From positions 62,001 through 126,000 of the forward strand of contig NZ_AYKS02000071.1 of assembly GCF_000496755.2 (NCBI RefSeq): DNA of 64,000 nt, written 5' to 3'. A model generated the notes under the pieces. It had not been told where the DNA came from. It did no database searches and saw nothing but the letters and a program-made list of their open reading frames with translations. The stretch comes from Serratia sp. DD3 (GTDB lineage: Bacteria > Pseudomonadota > Gammaproteobacteria > Enterobacterales > Enterobacteriaceae). Position numbers and translations under genes: made by a program. Of this stretch, positions 41,652 to 51,925 are shown piece after piece. How positions within the stretch are numbered: position 1 is the first letter of the stretch; each line of letters starts with the position of its first letter.

Positions 41652-41679
41652 AAAAACCCGGTCTAGGCCGGGTTTTTTT
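41652..41679 (+). terminator. rpmBG terminator
   Basis: AAAAACCCGG (41652-41661) pairs with CCGGGTTTTT (41668-41677) around six bases, with further T. Confidence 0.92.
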
Positions 41680-41761
41680 CGTTGTATCACTCAGTAAGCC
41701 AAGTTGTTGTCGCCGATATCCCTTGTAGCTTGGAGTAACAAAAGCAGAGAAGGAGCCTGGT

Positions 41762-42571
41762 ATGCCTGAATTACCTGAAGTCGAAACCAGCCGCCGTGGC
41801 ATTGAGCCTTATCTTGTTGGTCACCACATTCAGTATGCGGTGGTACGTAATTCTCGCCTGCGTTGGCCGGTTTCAGAACAGATCCTGTCATTGAGTGATC
41901 GGTTGGTACGTAGTGTGCAACGCCGTGCTAAATACTTGCTGATTGAGTTAGATGATGGCTGGATTATTGTTCACTTAGGCATGTCTGGCAGTTTGCGCAT
42001 GCTGACAGAGGAGACTGAAGCCGGTAAGCATGATCATGTTGATCTGGTGATGAGCAATGGCATGATCCTGCGTTATACCGATCCGCGCCGTTTTGGTGCC
42101 TGGCTGTGGTGTGCAGATCTTGCGCAGAGCTCGGTGTTAGCTCATCTTGGCCCGGAGCCGTTGAGCGAAACTTTCAATGGTACTTATCTCTACCAGAAAT
42201 CCCGCGACAAACGCACATTGATTAAGCCTTGGTTGATGGATAACAAACTGGTGGTTGGGGTGGGTAATATCTATGCCAGTGAATCACTGTTCAGTGCGGG
42301 GATCTTGCCGGGTCGTCAAGCAGGGTCATTAAGCCAAGCAGAGGCAGAGTTGTTGGCAGCAACCATCAAGGCGGTTTTACTACAATCCATTAAACAAGGC
42401 GGCACGACATTGCGTGATTTTCTGCAATCAGATGGCAAACCTGGGTATTTTGCGCAACAACTGCAGGTTTACGGCCGAGCAGGAGAGCCCTGCCGCGTCT
42501 GTGGTACCTTGATTGATAGCACAAAACACGGGCAGCGCAGCACCTTTTTCTGCCGCAACTGCCAGCATTGA
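41762..42571 (+). CDS. mutM: Formamidopyrimidine-DNA glycosylase
   Basis: MutM (Fpg) excises 8-oxoguanine and formamidopyrimidines and nicks the abasic site. The 269-residue protein starts [18 protein letters not shown]; Pro2 is the catalytic nucleophile and Glu3 assists. The helix-two-turn-helix segment [13 protein letters not shown] is present. The C-terminal zinc finger has CRVCGTLID and FFCRNC. It is convergent with coaD, with the stop codons abutting. Confidence 0.98.
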   Translation: MPELPEVETSRRGIEPYLVGHHIQYAVVRNSRLRWPVSEQILSLSDRLVRSVQRRAKYLLIELDDGWIIVHLGMSGSLRMLTEETEAGKHDHVDLVMSNGMILRYTDPRRFGAWLWCADLAQSSVLAHLGPEPLSETFNGTYLYQKSRDKRTLIKPWLMDNKLVVGVGNIYASESLFSAGILPGRQAGSLSQAEAELLAATIKAVLLQSIKQGGTTLRDFLQSDGKPGYFAQQLQVYGRAGEPCRVCGTLIDSTKHGQRSTFFCRNCQH

Positions 42572-43060
<489 letters not shown>

Positions 43061-43119
43061 TCATATTCTCTGAATAGACCTAACGACCTTCAAGAAGCAG
43101 CATGGCTGTATCTTGAGGG

Positions 43120-43890
43120 TTATTGGGTAACGTTACGTCCCAATGCCCACAGTGCGGCATATTTATTGAAAGTATATTGCGCGTTGACCATGGCTAACAG
43201 CAAGCCTTGTTTACCGTCAAGAAAACCAGCCCGTAGCAACCAGGTTTTGCAGAAGGCTCCCAAGGTGTGGGTAAGGATCGACAAGTAACCACAGCGTTTA
43301 CCTGCCTGATGGCGCTGGGCAGCCCACTGTTCGGCGTAATGCAGTTGTTTGCGCTGAAAAGCAAAAAAGTCGCGGCAGGTCAGGTGTAGCAAATCACCTT
43401 TTAATGGCACAATTTTGGCGCCCGCCGTATTGAGTGACTCGTGAACTAAATCATCGTTGTAACGATAATGGGCGTTGGCATACAACCGATTGACCCGATC
43501 TGGGTACCAACCACTATGGCGCATAAAGCGGCCAAGGAACAGGTTGCGGCGCCCAAGGCTGTAGACCACGTTGTCTTCTGCAGTTACCAGCGCTTGTTCA
43601 ATCGATTGGCGTAGTTCTGGCGTGACACGCTCATCGGCGTCGATCATCAGAATGTAATCATGGGTGGCGTAGCTTTGCGCTTTTTGGCGTTGCTTGCCAA
43701 AACCTTGCCACTCGGTATGCATAAATACTTTAGCACCGAGGCTTTCCGCCAAGGCGACAGAACCGTCTGTACTGCCGGAATCGAGAACGATGATTTCATC
43801 AGCCCAAGAGACCGATTGCAGACACTCAGGCAACAGCTCGGCTTCGTTTTTAGCGATCATCACAACCGAAAGACGTTTACGGTCGCTCAT
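43120..43890 (-). CDS. waaE: LPS core glucosyltransferase WaaE
   Basis: WaaE (KdtX) is a family-2 glycosyltransferase that adds beta-1,4-glucose to heptose I of the inner core in Klebsiella, Serratia and Yersinia-type LPS. The protein has 256 residues, with a GT-A N-terminus ([20 protein letters not shown]), the acceptor-side DSGSTDGS and the metal-binding DADERV. A hydrophobic C-terminal stretch suggests membrane association. It starts immediately at the waaA stop and is followed by coaD, the conserved waaA-waaE-coaD order. Confidence 0.94.
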   Translation of the reverse strand: MSDRKRLSVVMIAKNEAELLPECLQSVSWADEIIVLDSGSTDGSVALAESLGAKVFMHTEWQGFGKQRQKAQSYATHDYILMIDADERVTPELRQSIEQALVTAEDNVVYSLGRRNLFLGRFMRHSGWYPDRVNRLYANAHYRYNDDLVHESLNTAGAKIVPLKGDLLHLTCRDFFAFQRKQLHYAEQWAAQRHQAGKRCGYLSILTHTLGAFCKTWLLRAGFLDGKQGLLLAMVNAQYTFNKYAALWALGRNVTQ

Positions 43891-45168
43891 TTAGTGACTC
43901 CGTGGCGGCAGATAGGGTTGCAGCAATTGTAGCAGATGCTGCAGTGCTCCCTGATTCTGATACAACACCTCAACGGCATGACGGCCATAGTAATGGCGGT
44001 AATCTTCATCAGTCAGTAATGTCGCTACTTCTTTTACCAGAGCATCGACATCATTGACCGTGATAAGTCCCCCCGCTTCGGTGAGCTTGGCACAGATATC
44101 TTTGAAGTTGAAGGTATGCGGCCCCATCAGGACCGGAATGGCATGCGCAGCAGCCTCCAAGGGATTATGCCCCCCACGTTCCACCAGGCTGCCACCAACA
44201 AAAGCCAAATCGGCAATGCCATACAGCAGCATCAACTCCCCCATGGTATCGCCAATCACCACCTGCGTACTACCGGAGGGGATCTCACCACTGCTACGAG
44301 TGATATAGCTAAAACCCGCTTTTTGTGCCAGTGCCTTAGCGGTAGGGAAGCGTTCTGGATGGCGTGGTACCAAAATCAGTAATAAGTTCGGGTAGGTGAT
44401 CAATAACCTGCGGTGAGCCTCGAGCAACAAGGTTTCTTCACCCTCATGCGTGCTGGTGGCGATCCACACCGGACGGCGTGGTGCCCATTGGCGGCGTAGC
44501 GTAATGGCCCGCGCGGCAAGTTCTGGTGTCACCGAGATATCGAACTTAAGGCTACCGGTGATAGCCAGTTGAGAGCGTTTTAAGCCAAGGGCAAGAAAGC
44601 GCTCACCATCCTCATGATTTTGAGCGGCAATCAAGGTAATATGCTGCAGGATATCTTGAATAAATCCGCCAATTTTTTTATAGCCTGCTGCGGAGCGTGC
44701 AGAAAGGCGAGCATTGGCGATGACCAACGGGATTTGGCGTTGATACAGCCCATTGATTAGGTTTGGCCAAAGTTCGGTCTCCATGATGATCACCAGCTTA
44801 GGCTCAACCTGCTTGAGAAAACGGCGTATGGAACCCGGCAAGTCATAAGGGAGATAGACGTGGTGAACATCTTTACCAAAGGCGGATTGCACACGCTCAG
44901 AGCCGGTTGGTGTCATGGTGGTGACGGTAATCGGCAGGTAGGGATAACGGTGACGCAGCGCTCGAACTAACGGGATTGCGGCCAGGGTTTCGCCAACGGA
45001 AACTGAATGCAACATAATACCGCCCGGCACCACTTTTCCGGCGCAGAAACCGTAGCGTTCAGCCCAGCGTTTACGATAGGCAGGCGCTTTGCGGCTACGC
45101 CATAGCAAACGGAGCCAGATCAGAGGTTGGATAAGGTAGAGTAGTACCTGATATACACGAAGCAGCAT
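43891..45168 (-). CDS. waaA: Kdo transferase WaaA
   Basis: WaaA (KdtA) is the bifunctional transferase that puts two Kdo residues on lipid IVA. From ATG 45168 (MLLRVYQVLLYLIQPLIWLR) it is 425 residues, the E. coli length; the frame extends 17 codons upstream. It shows an N-terminal membrane anchor, the GT30 core with HSVSVGETLAAIPLVRALR, and the FVGGSLVERGGHNPLEAAA loop. It is divergent from the GT9 gene starting at 45292. Confidence 0.97.
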   Translation of the reverse strand: MLLRVYQVLLYLIQPLIWLRLLWRSRKAPAYRKRWAERYGFCAGKVVPGGIMLHSVSVGETLAAIPLVRALRHRYPYLPITVTTMTPTGSERVQSAFGKDVHHVYLPYDLPGSIRRFLKQVEPKLVIIMETELWPNLINGLYQRQIPLVIANARLSARSAAGYKKIGGFIQDILQHITLIAAQNHEDGERFLALGLKRSQLAITGSLKFDISVTPELAARAITLRRQWAPRRPVWIATSTHEGEETLLLEAHRRLLITYPNLLLILVPRHPERFPTAKALAQKAGFSYITRSSGEIPSGSTQVVIGDTMGELMLLYGIADLAFVGGSLVERGGHNPLEAAAHAIPVLMGPHTFNFKDICAKLTEAGGLITVNDVDALVKEVATLLTDEDYRHYYGRHAVEVLYQNQGALQHLLQLLQPYLPPRSH

Positions 45169-45291
45169 GCTATCAATTTCATTTATATGCGTTATTCTGA
45201 ATAGTATCATATCCAGCACGGAAAGGTGCTAGTTTGGTGGTTTGAAGAGCGCTGGCGACGACTGACACAAGATTTGGCTGATAGGTTTGGA

Positions 45292-46308
45292 ATGAAGAAT
45301 ATTTTAATTATACGCCGTGACAATATTGGTGATTTGGTTTGTACCACTCCATTGATTGAAGGAGTGAAAATTGCCTACCCTGATGCAAAACTGTATCTGT
45401 TGATCAATAAAGTCAGCCAAGACGTGGTGAAGCATAACCCCCACCTTGAAAAGGTATTCGTGTATAAAAAGGCGAAACATAAAGCCAAGAATGAGACAAC
45501 ACTGGGTGTCTATTTTCAACGGTTAATGATGCTCTGGCAGTTAAGAAAAATAAAATTTGATGCAGTGATCCTCGCTAATCCAGAGCCTTGCAAGTATAGC
45601 TTACGCATGGCAAAAATGATTGGGGCTAAAAAGATTATCGGTGCTGATTTAGGCACCAGCGACATTCATCATCCTTTTAAATCAGCTAATTTTCATGGTA
45701 AACATCAGGTAGAACGTACCTTTAGCTATTTGTCGGCAATAACGGATAAGGTTATTCCGATTCCACCTGTGCGTGTCTATCTAACCGATGAAGAGCGTCA
45801 TATCGCCAGGCAACGTTTAAAGGCATTGTTACCTGCCAGCAGTGGGCATCTCTATGCTGTGCATTTCAGTAACCGCAGAGTAAAGAGTAGTTGGCCACTG
45901 GAGCGCTATGCTGAGATTATTCGTCACTTAACGACGGATCATCATGCCTCGGTACTGATTTTTTGGTCACCGCCGGGTACGTTGGCTCCAGATGATATTG
46001 GTGATGATAAACGCGCTGAACAGTTGTTGATGCAGTGTCAAAATCCGCGAGTGGCGCTGTATCCCACCGCCTCGGTACGTGAGTTGCTAGCCGCATTTGA
46101 TTTGTGCGATCTGGTGTTGTGCAGTGATGGTGGTCAAATGCACTTGGCTGCGGCATTGAATAAAAAGCAGGTGGTATTTTTTGGTGAGACCAAACCGGAA
46201 GAATGGCATCCTTGGTCGGATGATTATCAGATAATACAGGCTACGAGTGGTAACTGTGCTGATATTCCGGTTGAAGAGGTTTGGCAAAAAATGCAACAGT
46301 TAAAATAG
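45292..46308 (+). CDS. Glycosyltransferase family 9 (heptosyltransferase-like) of the LPS core locus
   Basis: The protein has 338 residues from ATG 45292 (MKNILIIRRDNIGDLVCTTP). The GT9 signature at the N-terminus (RRDNIGDLV, with the Asp that acts as general base in WaaC) and the C-terminal ADP-heptose-binding part (CSDGGQMHLAAAL) mark it as a heptosyltransferase-type enzyme. The acceptor is unknown. It stands alone on the plus strand between waaA and the wabH-like gene. In Serratia/Yersinia-type loci an extra GT9 is common. A terminator follows at 46319-46352. Confidence 0.85.
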   Translation: MKNILIIRRDNIGDLVCTTPLIEGVKIAYPDAKLYLLINKVSQDVVKHNPHLEKVFVYKKAKHKAKNETTLGVYFQRLMMLWQLRKIKFDAVILANPEPCKYSLRMAKMIGAKKIIGADLGTSDIHHPFKSANFHGKHQVERTFSYLSAITDKVIPIPPVRVYLTDEERHIARQRLKALLPASSGHLYAVHFSNRRVKSSWPLERYAEIIRHLTTDHHASVLIFWSPPGTLAPDDIGDDKRAEQLLMQCQNPRVALYPTASVRELLAAFDLCDLVLCSDGGQMHLAAALNKKQVVFFGETKPEEWHPWSDDYQIIQATSGNCADIPVEEVWQKMQQLK

Positions 46309-46318
46309 TTTTAAGCAA

Positions 46319-46352
46319 AGGCAGGCCAACCCTGCCTATGTTTATTTTTTTA
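46319..46352 (+). terminator. Terminator after the GT9 gene
   Basis: AGGCAGG (46319-46325) pairs with CCTGCCT (46331-46337), followed by a T-rich tail. It serves the plus-strand gene and sits between convergent genes. Confidence 0.75.
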
Positions 46353-47439
46353 ATGCAATATATTGTTCACAAATAGGTTTTAGACCATAACTTAATAATT
46401 GTTGATGATTAATTTCGGGAGGGTTGGCATAAATGTTTGCCATCTTTTCCGCTAGAGATTTTTCATTTAATTCGGCCAGTGCATTGCTCATACCTGCTTT
46501 TTCCAGGATTTCCTGCGGCCCACCGGGACAACGCGTGCTAACCACTGGAGTCGCACACAGCAATGCCTCAACCAGTACGTTGCCGAAACCTTCATTGTCT
46601 GAACTAAGCACCAACATGCGCGCGTGTTTGATAAATGGGAAGGGGTTGGCCTGAAAACCAAGAAATTGTACTTGTTCATGGATCCCCAACTCTTGCGCTA
46701 ACTGTTTTGTCTCTTCGACTATTTTTTCTTCTCCGCCACCCAGTAATACCAAAGGGGCTTTAATACCGGAGAGCGCATAGGCTTTCAGCAAGCGGTCATG
46801 GCGCTTGTGTGGATGGAAACGGCCTACATGTATCAGATAATCTTTGCCTGCTAACATGCAGGGCTCGGCGGCTTCTTGTTCTATTGCTTTGATATCGAAA
46901 GGATTGTTGATTATTTCCAATCGATTGGGCTCAATTCTTAAATTTTGATGCAGGTCATGGCCTACCGCCTGTGAGACGGCAACAATATTTTTGTGCTGAT
47001 AGATACTTGCTATCTTGCGGCGCTTTAACCAGCGATCCAGCCCAGCTCGGTGGCCCAGATAGGAAGTGGAAAGAATACCGTGTATGCAGAACCAGAGACG
47101 TTGCTGATCAATCACTTTACTACGGCTGACAATACGATCCGTCTTATGCAGGTTAGAGAACACCAGGTCATAACGGCCCTTTTGCTGTTCATTGGTACTA
47201 ATTGTTCGGTCCAGCATGGCAGCACGACGTGACAGCTCAGTCAATTTGCGCCAGGGTGTCCTGCAGGTGTCGGGAATCACTTGATAATTAATCCCAGCAG
47301 GGATGGGATAGTTACAGATATCACGCAGTGAAATCAGGCTGATGTCATGCCCTGCTTGCTGCATGCCTTGGCATAACGTCAGTACTACCTTTTCTGCCCC
47401 GCCACCAGGCAGACCGTCGATAATCATCAGAATACGCAT
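46342..47439 (-). CDS. Glycosyltransferase family 4, probably WabH-type
   Basis: This 365-residue GT-B enzyme begins MRILMIIDGLPGGGAEKVVL, where GGGAEKV is the usual GT4 acceptor loop. The donor-binding half shows HVGRFHPHKRHDRLL and the EGFGNVLVEALLCATPVV motif. In Klebsiella the order waaQ-wabG-wabH-wabN-waaA is conserved; this gene follows wabG in the same transcript, so it is the best candidate for WabH, the GlcNAc transferase to GalA. The name is inferred from position and family only. It begins 2 bases after the wabG stop. Confidence 0.7.
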   Translation of the reverse strand: MRILMIIDGLPGGGAEKVVLTLCQGMQQAGHDISLISLRDICNYPIPAGINYQVIPDTCRTPWRKLTELSRRAAMLDRTISTNEQQKGRYDLVFSNLHKTDRIVSRSKVIDQQRLWFCIHGILSTSYLGHRAGLDRWLKRRKIASIYQHKNIVAVSQAVGHDLHQNLRIEPNRLEIINNPFDIKAIEQEAAEPCMLAGKDYLIHVGRFHPHKRHDRLLKAYALSGIKAPLVLLGGGEEKIVEETKQLAQELGIHEQVQFLGFQANPFPFIKHARMLVLSSDNEGFGNVLVEALLCATPVVSTRCPGGPQEILEKAGMSNALAELNEKSLAEKMANIYANPPEINHQQLLSYGLKPICEQYIALKK

Positions 47440-47441
47440 AG

Positions 47442-48569
47442 TTAATCCAGCAGTCGGTTATAGAGTGCAATAAGTTGTTCTGAGAGTTGTGTCGGTGTTG
47501 CCGACATAATACGCTGCCTTGCCGTTTCTCCCATGGCGGACCCCAACGCTTGCCGAGGTAATGCATCAATTGCTTCGGTCAGCGCGCGAATATCCAGTGC
47601 ATCGCTGACAAATCCATTTGCACCTGGGGTGATAAACTCGGCTCCACCGCAGGTGGTACTGGTGATCACCGGTAATCCACATGACATCGCTTCCAGGATT
47701 ACATTGGGGAAGGGGTCGTATAAGGTTGGCAGCAGCAGAGCATCTGCAGCTTGGTAGAACGGCAGGGTTTGTTGCTGCACGCCCATAAAGCGCACTCGGT
47801 GGCCACAACCCAGTGACTGCGCCAGTGCTCGGTAACGTTGCTCGGCTTTGTCTTTACCCACGACCAATAGATAACTCTCTGTTGCGGCTACCGCACGGAT
47901 GGCTGCTGCCAGACCTTTACGTTCAAAACCGGAACCGACAAAGACCAGGCAGTGTGCTTGTTGGGGAAGTTGAAATTGCGCGCGCAGTTGTTGCCGTTGC
48001 TGTTCACCCGCAGGTAAAAATTTCTGGTTATCAATAGCGTTGTAGATCACGCTGATTTTATCCGCAGGGACGCTAAAGTCGTCGATAATTTCTTGCTTGA
48101 TCATTTCGGCATTACAAATCACCGCTTTTAACTCAGGTGCGGCATACATGGCGCGTTCAGCGCACATGACATAACGATGGTAACGGTTAGAGAATAACCA
48201 TTTGCGCCGCCATTCCGGCAGCAGGCGTGCTCGCTGCAACAGCCAGCGGCGGTGTACACCATCACCCGCACGATAAATATCGCAGCCAGGGATGCGCTCA
48301 TGACTTTGTACCAGATCGAAATGCTCTTTTTGCCACAAGGCTCTAGCGGCCTGCGCAAAACCACGCTCGCGGCTGATACGGCCAAATTTCATCGGATTGC
48401 ACAGATGGATATGCCATTGCGGATTGGCATCACCTTGCCATTCTCGGGTGATAACGTTCAGATCCAGATCCTGTTGCTCGAGAGCCTCCAGTGCCCGGGA
48501 AACAAAACGTTCTGCCCCGCCATCTGGGCGGTATTTTTGGCGAACAATCGCCAAACGAAATGCTTTCAT
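47442..48569 (-). CDS. wabG: LPS core galacturonosyltransferase WabG
   Basis: WabG adds galacturonic acid to heptose II, and its negative charge matters for outer-membrane stability in bacteria that lack core phosphate. The protein has 375 residues and starts MKAFRLAIVRQKYRPDGGAE. It is GT-B family 4 with GSGFERKGLAAAI in the donor half and YDPFPNVILEAMSCGLPVI as the EX7E motif. The match to Klebsiella/Serratia WabG over the first 60 residues is strong by recall. It overlaps waaQ by 4 bases (ATGA), indicating coupling. Confidence 0.88.
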   Translation of the reverse strand: MKAFRLAIVRQKYRPDGGAERFVSRALEALEQQDLDLNVITREWQGDANPQWHIHLCNPMKFGRISRERGFAQAARALWQKEHFDLVQSHERIPGCDIYRAGDGVHRRWLLQRARLLPEWRRKWLFSNRYHRYVMCAERAMYAAPELKAVICNAEMIKQEIIDDFSVPADKISVIYNAIDNQKFLPAGEQQRQQLRAQFQLPQQAHCLVFVGSGFERKGLAAAIRAVAATESYLLVVGKDKAEQRYRALAQSLGCGHRVRFMGVQQQTLPFYQAADALLLPTLYDPFPNVILEAMSCGLPVITSTTCGGAEFITPGANGFVSDALDIRALTEAIDALPRQALGSAMGETARQRIMSATPTQLSEQLIALYNRLLD

Positions 48570-49648
48570 GCCAGGGTGCTCCGCGCGGCTGCAATCACCA
48601 CGTCTGTAGGAATAATGTTGAGGTAACGCTCATCAGTGCGGGTATTAACCGCATCAGGGTCTGGCAGTTCGCCATAGTTCCCCGCCCAAATTACCTGGCC
48701 GATGACTTGCCAAGGGCGCCAGAATGTCAATTTTGATGGCCCGAAAAGCGCCACGCAAGGCGTCTGTAATGCTGCTGCCATATGCATAGGGACAGAGTCG
48801 ACACCCATAAACAGTTTGGCGTGATCAATCAGTGCAGCCAACTGCCGCAGCGTCAGTTGCCCTGCCAGGGAAACGATACCTGGCTGTGGGCACAGCTCCA
48901 GTATTTGCTTGACCATCTGCTGCTCTTTGGTATCGGGCCCGGAGGTTATCACTAATTGGTGTCCATCAGCCTGTAGTGCGCTGATGGTAGCGGCCATTTT
49001 TTCTTCACTCCAACATTTAAAGAACCAGCGTGACGTGGGTTGTACCACAATATAGCTATCCTTGATGCCATGCTGGCGTAAAAGTTGTTGGCTGGCTTGC
49101 CAGTCTTGCGCGCTGTAACTCATGGTGACTTGCTGGCTGAGATTCGGTAAACCGAGCGGTTGCAGCAATGAAAGGTTCTGCTCAACAGTGTGCAGATGCT
49201 GATGTTCAGCCACCGAGACCAATCGACTATGGCAATGGCGCCACAGAAAACCTCGGCGTTTGGGAAAATCGAACCCCAGGCGGATGCGCGCCCCCGTTAA
49301 ACGTGAAAGTAGCGCGCTGCGCCACTGATCGGCAAGATTGATCACCAGATCGTATCGTTGGGCTCGGAGCTGACGGATCAAACGCCACTCATGGCTGAGA
49401 TGAGCTTTGAGGCCCTGCTTTTTCCATTGGCGATCGATAACAAATATCTGTGATAGTGCCGGGTTGCTGGCCAGCATATCTTGCGTTTCTTGATATAGTA
49501 ATATGTCTATCTGGGCTTGGGGGTAGTTCTGTCGCAAAGTATTGATGACTGGGGTAGTCAGCAGCATATCGCCGTGATGGCGCAGTTTAATGATCAGAAT
49601 ATGCTGTATTGGCGTGGCAGAAGCCGAGGCTAACGCGTCGTTCATCAT
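48566..49648 (-). CDS. waaQ: LPS heptosyltransferase III (WaaQ)
   Basis: WaaQ adds the branching heptose III to heptose II. The 360-residue GT9 protein has KLRHHGDMLLTTPVINTLR at the N-terminus (HGDML) and the ADP-heptose-binding GVDSVPMHMAAALQTPCV near the end. The start at 49648 has two consecutive ATGs; either is possible. It heads the waaQ-wabG-wabH-like leftward unit and is divergent from the deacetylase gene 214 bases away. Confidence 0.92.
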   Translation of the reverse strand: MMNDALASASATPIQHILIIKLRHHGDMLLTTPVINTLRQNYPQAQIDILLYQETQDMLASNPALSQIFVIDRQWKKQGLKAHLSHEWRLIRQLRAQRYDLVINLADQWRSALLSRLTGARIRLGFDFPKRRGFLWRHCHSRLVSVAEHQHLHTVEQNLSLLQPLGLPNLSQQVTMSYSAQDWQASQQLLRQHGIKDSYIVVQPTSRWFFKCWSEEKMAATISALQADGHQLVITSGPDTKEQQMVKQILELCPQPGIVSLAGQLTLRQLAALIDHAKLFMGVDSVPMHMAAALQTPCVALFGPSKLTFWRPWQVIGQVIWAGNYGELPDPDAVNTRTDERYLNIIPTDVVIAAARSTLA

Positions 49649-49862
49649 AAGTCGCTTTCAGTGAAACCAAAGTGTGATTCTAAATGACCTAATCGTATGT
49701 TGCTACTATTGCCAAGTTTTCTTACCGATAACGAAAATCTCCCCTGACGATCAAAGCCTCGGACAGTCTGATGACAAAGTTGTTTGCCCTGAAGAAATCA
49801 GCTGCGTAACATGTATGCCTTATGAGTATCAGCCCGCTGCTTGCACAACAACAGGTATCTTT

Positions 49863-50819
49863 ATGAGCGTACCAGCGTTTCTTATTACCATTGATACTGA
49901 AGGCGATAACCTTTGGCAAAATCATGATCGTATTTTGACCGAGAACAGCCGTTTTTTGCCGCGATTTCAAGCGCTGTGTGAAAAATATGGGTTCAAGCCA
50001 GTTTATCTAACCAATTATGAGATGGCAGTGGATGCGCACTATATCGAATTTGCCCGTGATGTGATTGCCCGCGGCACCGCCGAAGTGGGTATGCATCTGC
50101 ATGCCTGGAACAGCCCCCCACTTGAGCCACTGACTGACAATGACTGGCGCCATAAGCCTTATCTGATTGAATATCCCGCTAATCAGATCCGTGCCAAAGT
50201 CGATCATATGACTAAGTTGCTGGAAGATACCTTTCAAACCAAGATGCGCAGCCACCGTGCCGGGCGCTGGGCGTTTAATGAGTTTTATGCGTCACTTTTG
50301 CTGGAATATGGCTATCAGGTAGATTGTTCGGTCACTCCACGGGTTAACTGGCAGTATTCACCGGGCAATCCCCAAGGTAACGGCGGAACTGATTATCGCC
50401 ATTTTCCCTCTCAGGCTTATTTTATTGACCCAGCCAATATTGCCAAACCCGGTAACTCGATGTTGCTGGAAGTTCCTATGAGTATTCAGTATAAACACTC
50501 TGCGTTGATGAATTTGCTCAAGCAAGGTTATGATCGTTTTCGCGGTAAAAAACGCTCACCATCAGTAGATTGGCTGCGGCCATCCGGTCATAATCTGGCA
50601 AAAATGAAGCGAGTGGCGGAAAATTCGCTGGCACAAGGGCATGATTATGTTGAGTTTATGCTTCACTCTTCCGAGTTTATGCCCGGTGGTAGCCCGACCT
50701 TTAAAAACGAGCAGGATATTGAAGCCTTGTATCGGGATTTAGAACAGTTATTTGATTGGCTACAGCAACGCACGGTGGGTATGACGTTGGCTGAATATTA
50801 TCAGGTTAAAGTGAATTAA
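49863..50819 (+). CDS. Polysaccharide deacetylase-family protein of the LPS core (WabN-like)
   Basis: The protein has 318 residues from ATG 49863 (MSVPAFLITIDTEGDNLWQN); the longer frame to 49674 is not supported. The NodB-type motifs are readable: TIDTEGD (catalytic Asp and metal Asp) and the downstream GMHLHAWNSPP (His pair), SHRAGRW and HSSEFMPGGSP. WabN is the deacetylase that frees the GlcNAc amine put on by WabH in Klebsiella core. The presence of a WabH-type transferase next door supports this role here. In Klebsiella the gene sits beside wabH, whereas here it is on the opposite strand. It is followed 1 base later by a GT9 gene. Confidence 0.75.
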   Translation: MSVPAFLITIDTEGDNLWQNHDRILTENSRFLPRFQALCEKYGFKPVYLTNYEMAVDAHYIEFARDVIARGTAEVGMHLHAWNSPPLEPLTDNDWRHKPYLIEYPANQIRAKVDHMTKLLEDTFQTKMRSHRAGRWAFNEFYASLLLEYGYQVDCSVTPRVNWQYSPGNPQGNGGTDYRHFPSQAYFIDPANIAKPGNSMLLEVPMSIQYKHSALMNLLKQGYDRFRGKKRSPSVDWLRPSGHNLAKMKRVAENSLAQGHDYVEFMLHSSEFMPGGSPTFKNEQDIEALYRDLEQLFDWLQQRTVGMTLAEYYQVKVN

Positions 50820-50820
50820 C

Positions 50821-51918
50821 ATGTCGAAAAAGTGGAAAATCAAGGCTGCTGATTGGTTCTTGCGACGTTATACCGCGAAGTATGGTCGTTTCCAGGATAA
50901 AGCGACCTTTGACAGCAAAATGCAGTTCGAGAATATCGTTATTTATTCCACGACAGCTTTAGGGGATTTCATGTTCAATACCCCGGTGTTGAGAGCGATG
51001 CGTGAACGTTATCCTGCCGCACATATCACACTGGTAGTACATGAAAAAAATAGCGAGTTAGTAGAAAATGGTCGCTATTATGATCGGGTGATTTACTGGA
51101 ACAGTAAAATAAAGACCATCGGCCCTCTGTTGAAATCATTGCGGCAACATCAGCCGGACCTGGCTCTGATCCTGCATTCACACCTACCTTATGACGTTAT
51201 CAGTGCCATTATGGCCGGTGCAAAATATGTCATCAGAGATAACTATAGTTCAGGGATATGTGGGTTGGAACCTTGGTTGACCAACTATGTATTTCATTAT
51301 TATGGGCACTTTATCCGCCGAAAACTGGAGTTGATTTCCATTTTAGGGTGTCGTTGTGACGATCCGACTATGGAAATTCCTGTCCCCTATAAGCCAGGCA
51401 TTAGAAACATCGAATTTTGCTCAATTGGATTTCAACTTGGGGCTTCTACAGAGTCTCGTTGTTGGCCGGTTGGTCACTTTGCCAAGTTGGCGGATATGTT
51501 GGCTGTCCAATATCAAAATGTGCGCTTTGTGTTGATTGGTGCAGGGCAAAAAGATGAAAAGAAAGCACAAGAGTTCCTGCAGCTTATTCATCCTGATACT
51601 CGGACTTGTGTTGATAATAAGATAGGTAAGACTGGGCTACAGGGAACGTTGACATTAATTGATAGCCTCGATCTACTGGTATCTGGGGACACGGGGCCTT
51701 TGCATTTGGCGATTGCATTGAAAACCAAGACGATAAGTTTATTTGTGACGGCTGATCCTCGGTCTACCGGACCAATTCAGGATGTAGAGTTGCACCGAAT
51801 TATTCATCTTTCTCGAACGGGTTATACCATGCCATTGGAGGTTGATGGACCGGTGGGGGTTATTCAGCCACAGCGTGTTTATGATGAGATTGTGGCTCAT
51901 ATGTCTTTGAACTCTTGA
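50821..51918 (+). CDS. Glycosyltransferase family 9 (heptosyltransferase-like)
   Basis: This 365-residue GT9 protein has STTALGDFMFNTPVLRAMRE (GDFM in the catalytic loop) and the donor-binding VSGDTGPLHLAIALKTKTIS. The N-terminal extension of about 40 residues before the fold is basic (MSKKWKIKAADWFLRRY), possibly membrane-binding. It starts 1 base after the deacetylase stop, so the two form a unit. It is the last of five GT9 genes in the locus (with waaC, waaF, waaQ and 45292). The acceptor is unknown. It is convergent with the GT2 gene. Confidence 0.85.
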   Translation: MSKKWKIKAADWFLRRYTAKYGRFQDKATFDSKMQFENIVIYSTTALGDFMFNTPVLRAMRERYPAAHITLVVHEKNSELVENGRYYDRVIYWNSKIKTIGPLLKSLRQHQPDLALILHSHLPYDVISAIMAGAKYVIRDNYSSGICGLEPWLTNYVFHYYGHFIRRKLELISILGCRCDDPTMEIPVPYKPGIRNIEFCSIGFQLGASTESRCWPVGHFAKLADMLAVQYQNVRFVLIGAGQKDEKKAQEFLQLIHPDTRTCVDNKIGKTGLQGTLTLIDSLDLLVSGDTGPLHLAIALKTKTISLFVTADPRSTGPIQDVELHRIIHLSRTGYTMPLEVDGPVGVIQPQRVYDEIVAHMSLNS

Positions 51919-51925
51919 TAAGAAG

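Noticed and set aside
49649..49862. JUMPstart/ops element before the LPS genes
   Set aside because: No GGCGGTAG-type core was found in this or the other LPS intergenic gaps.
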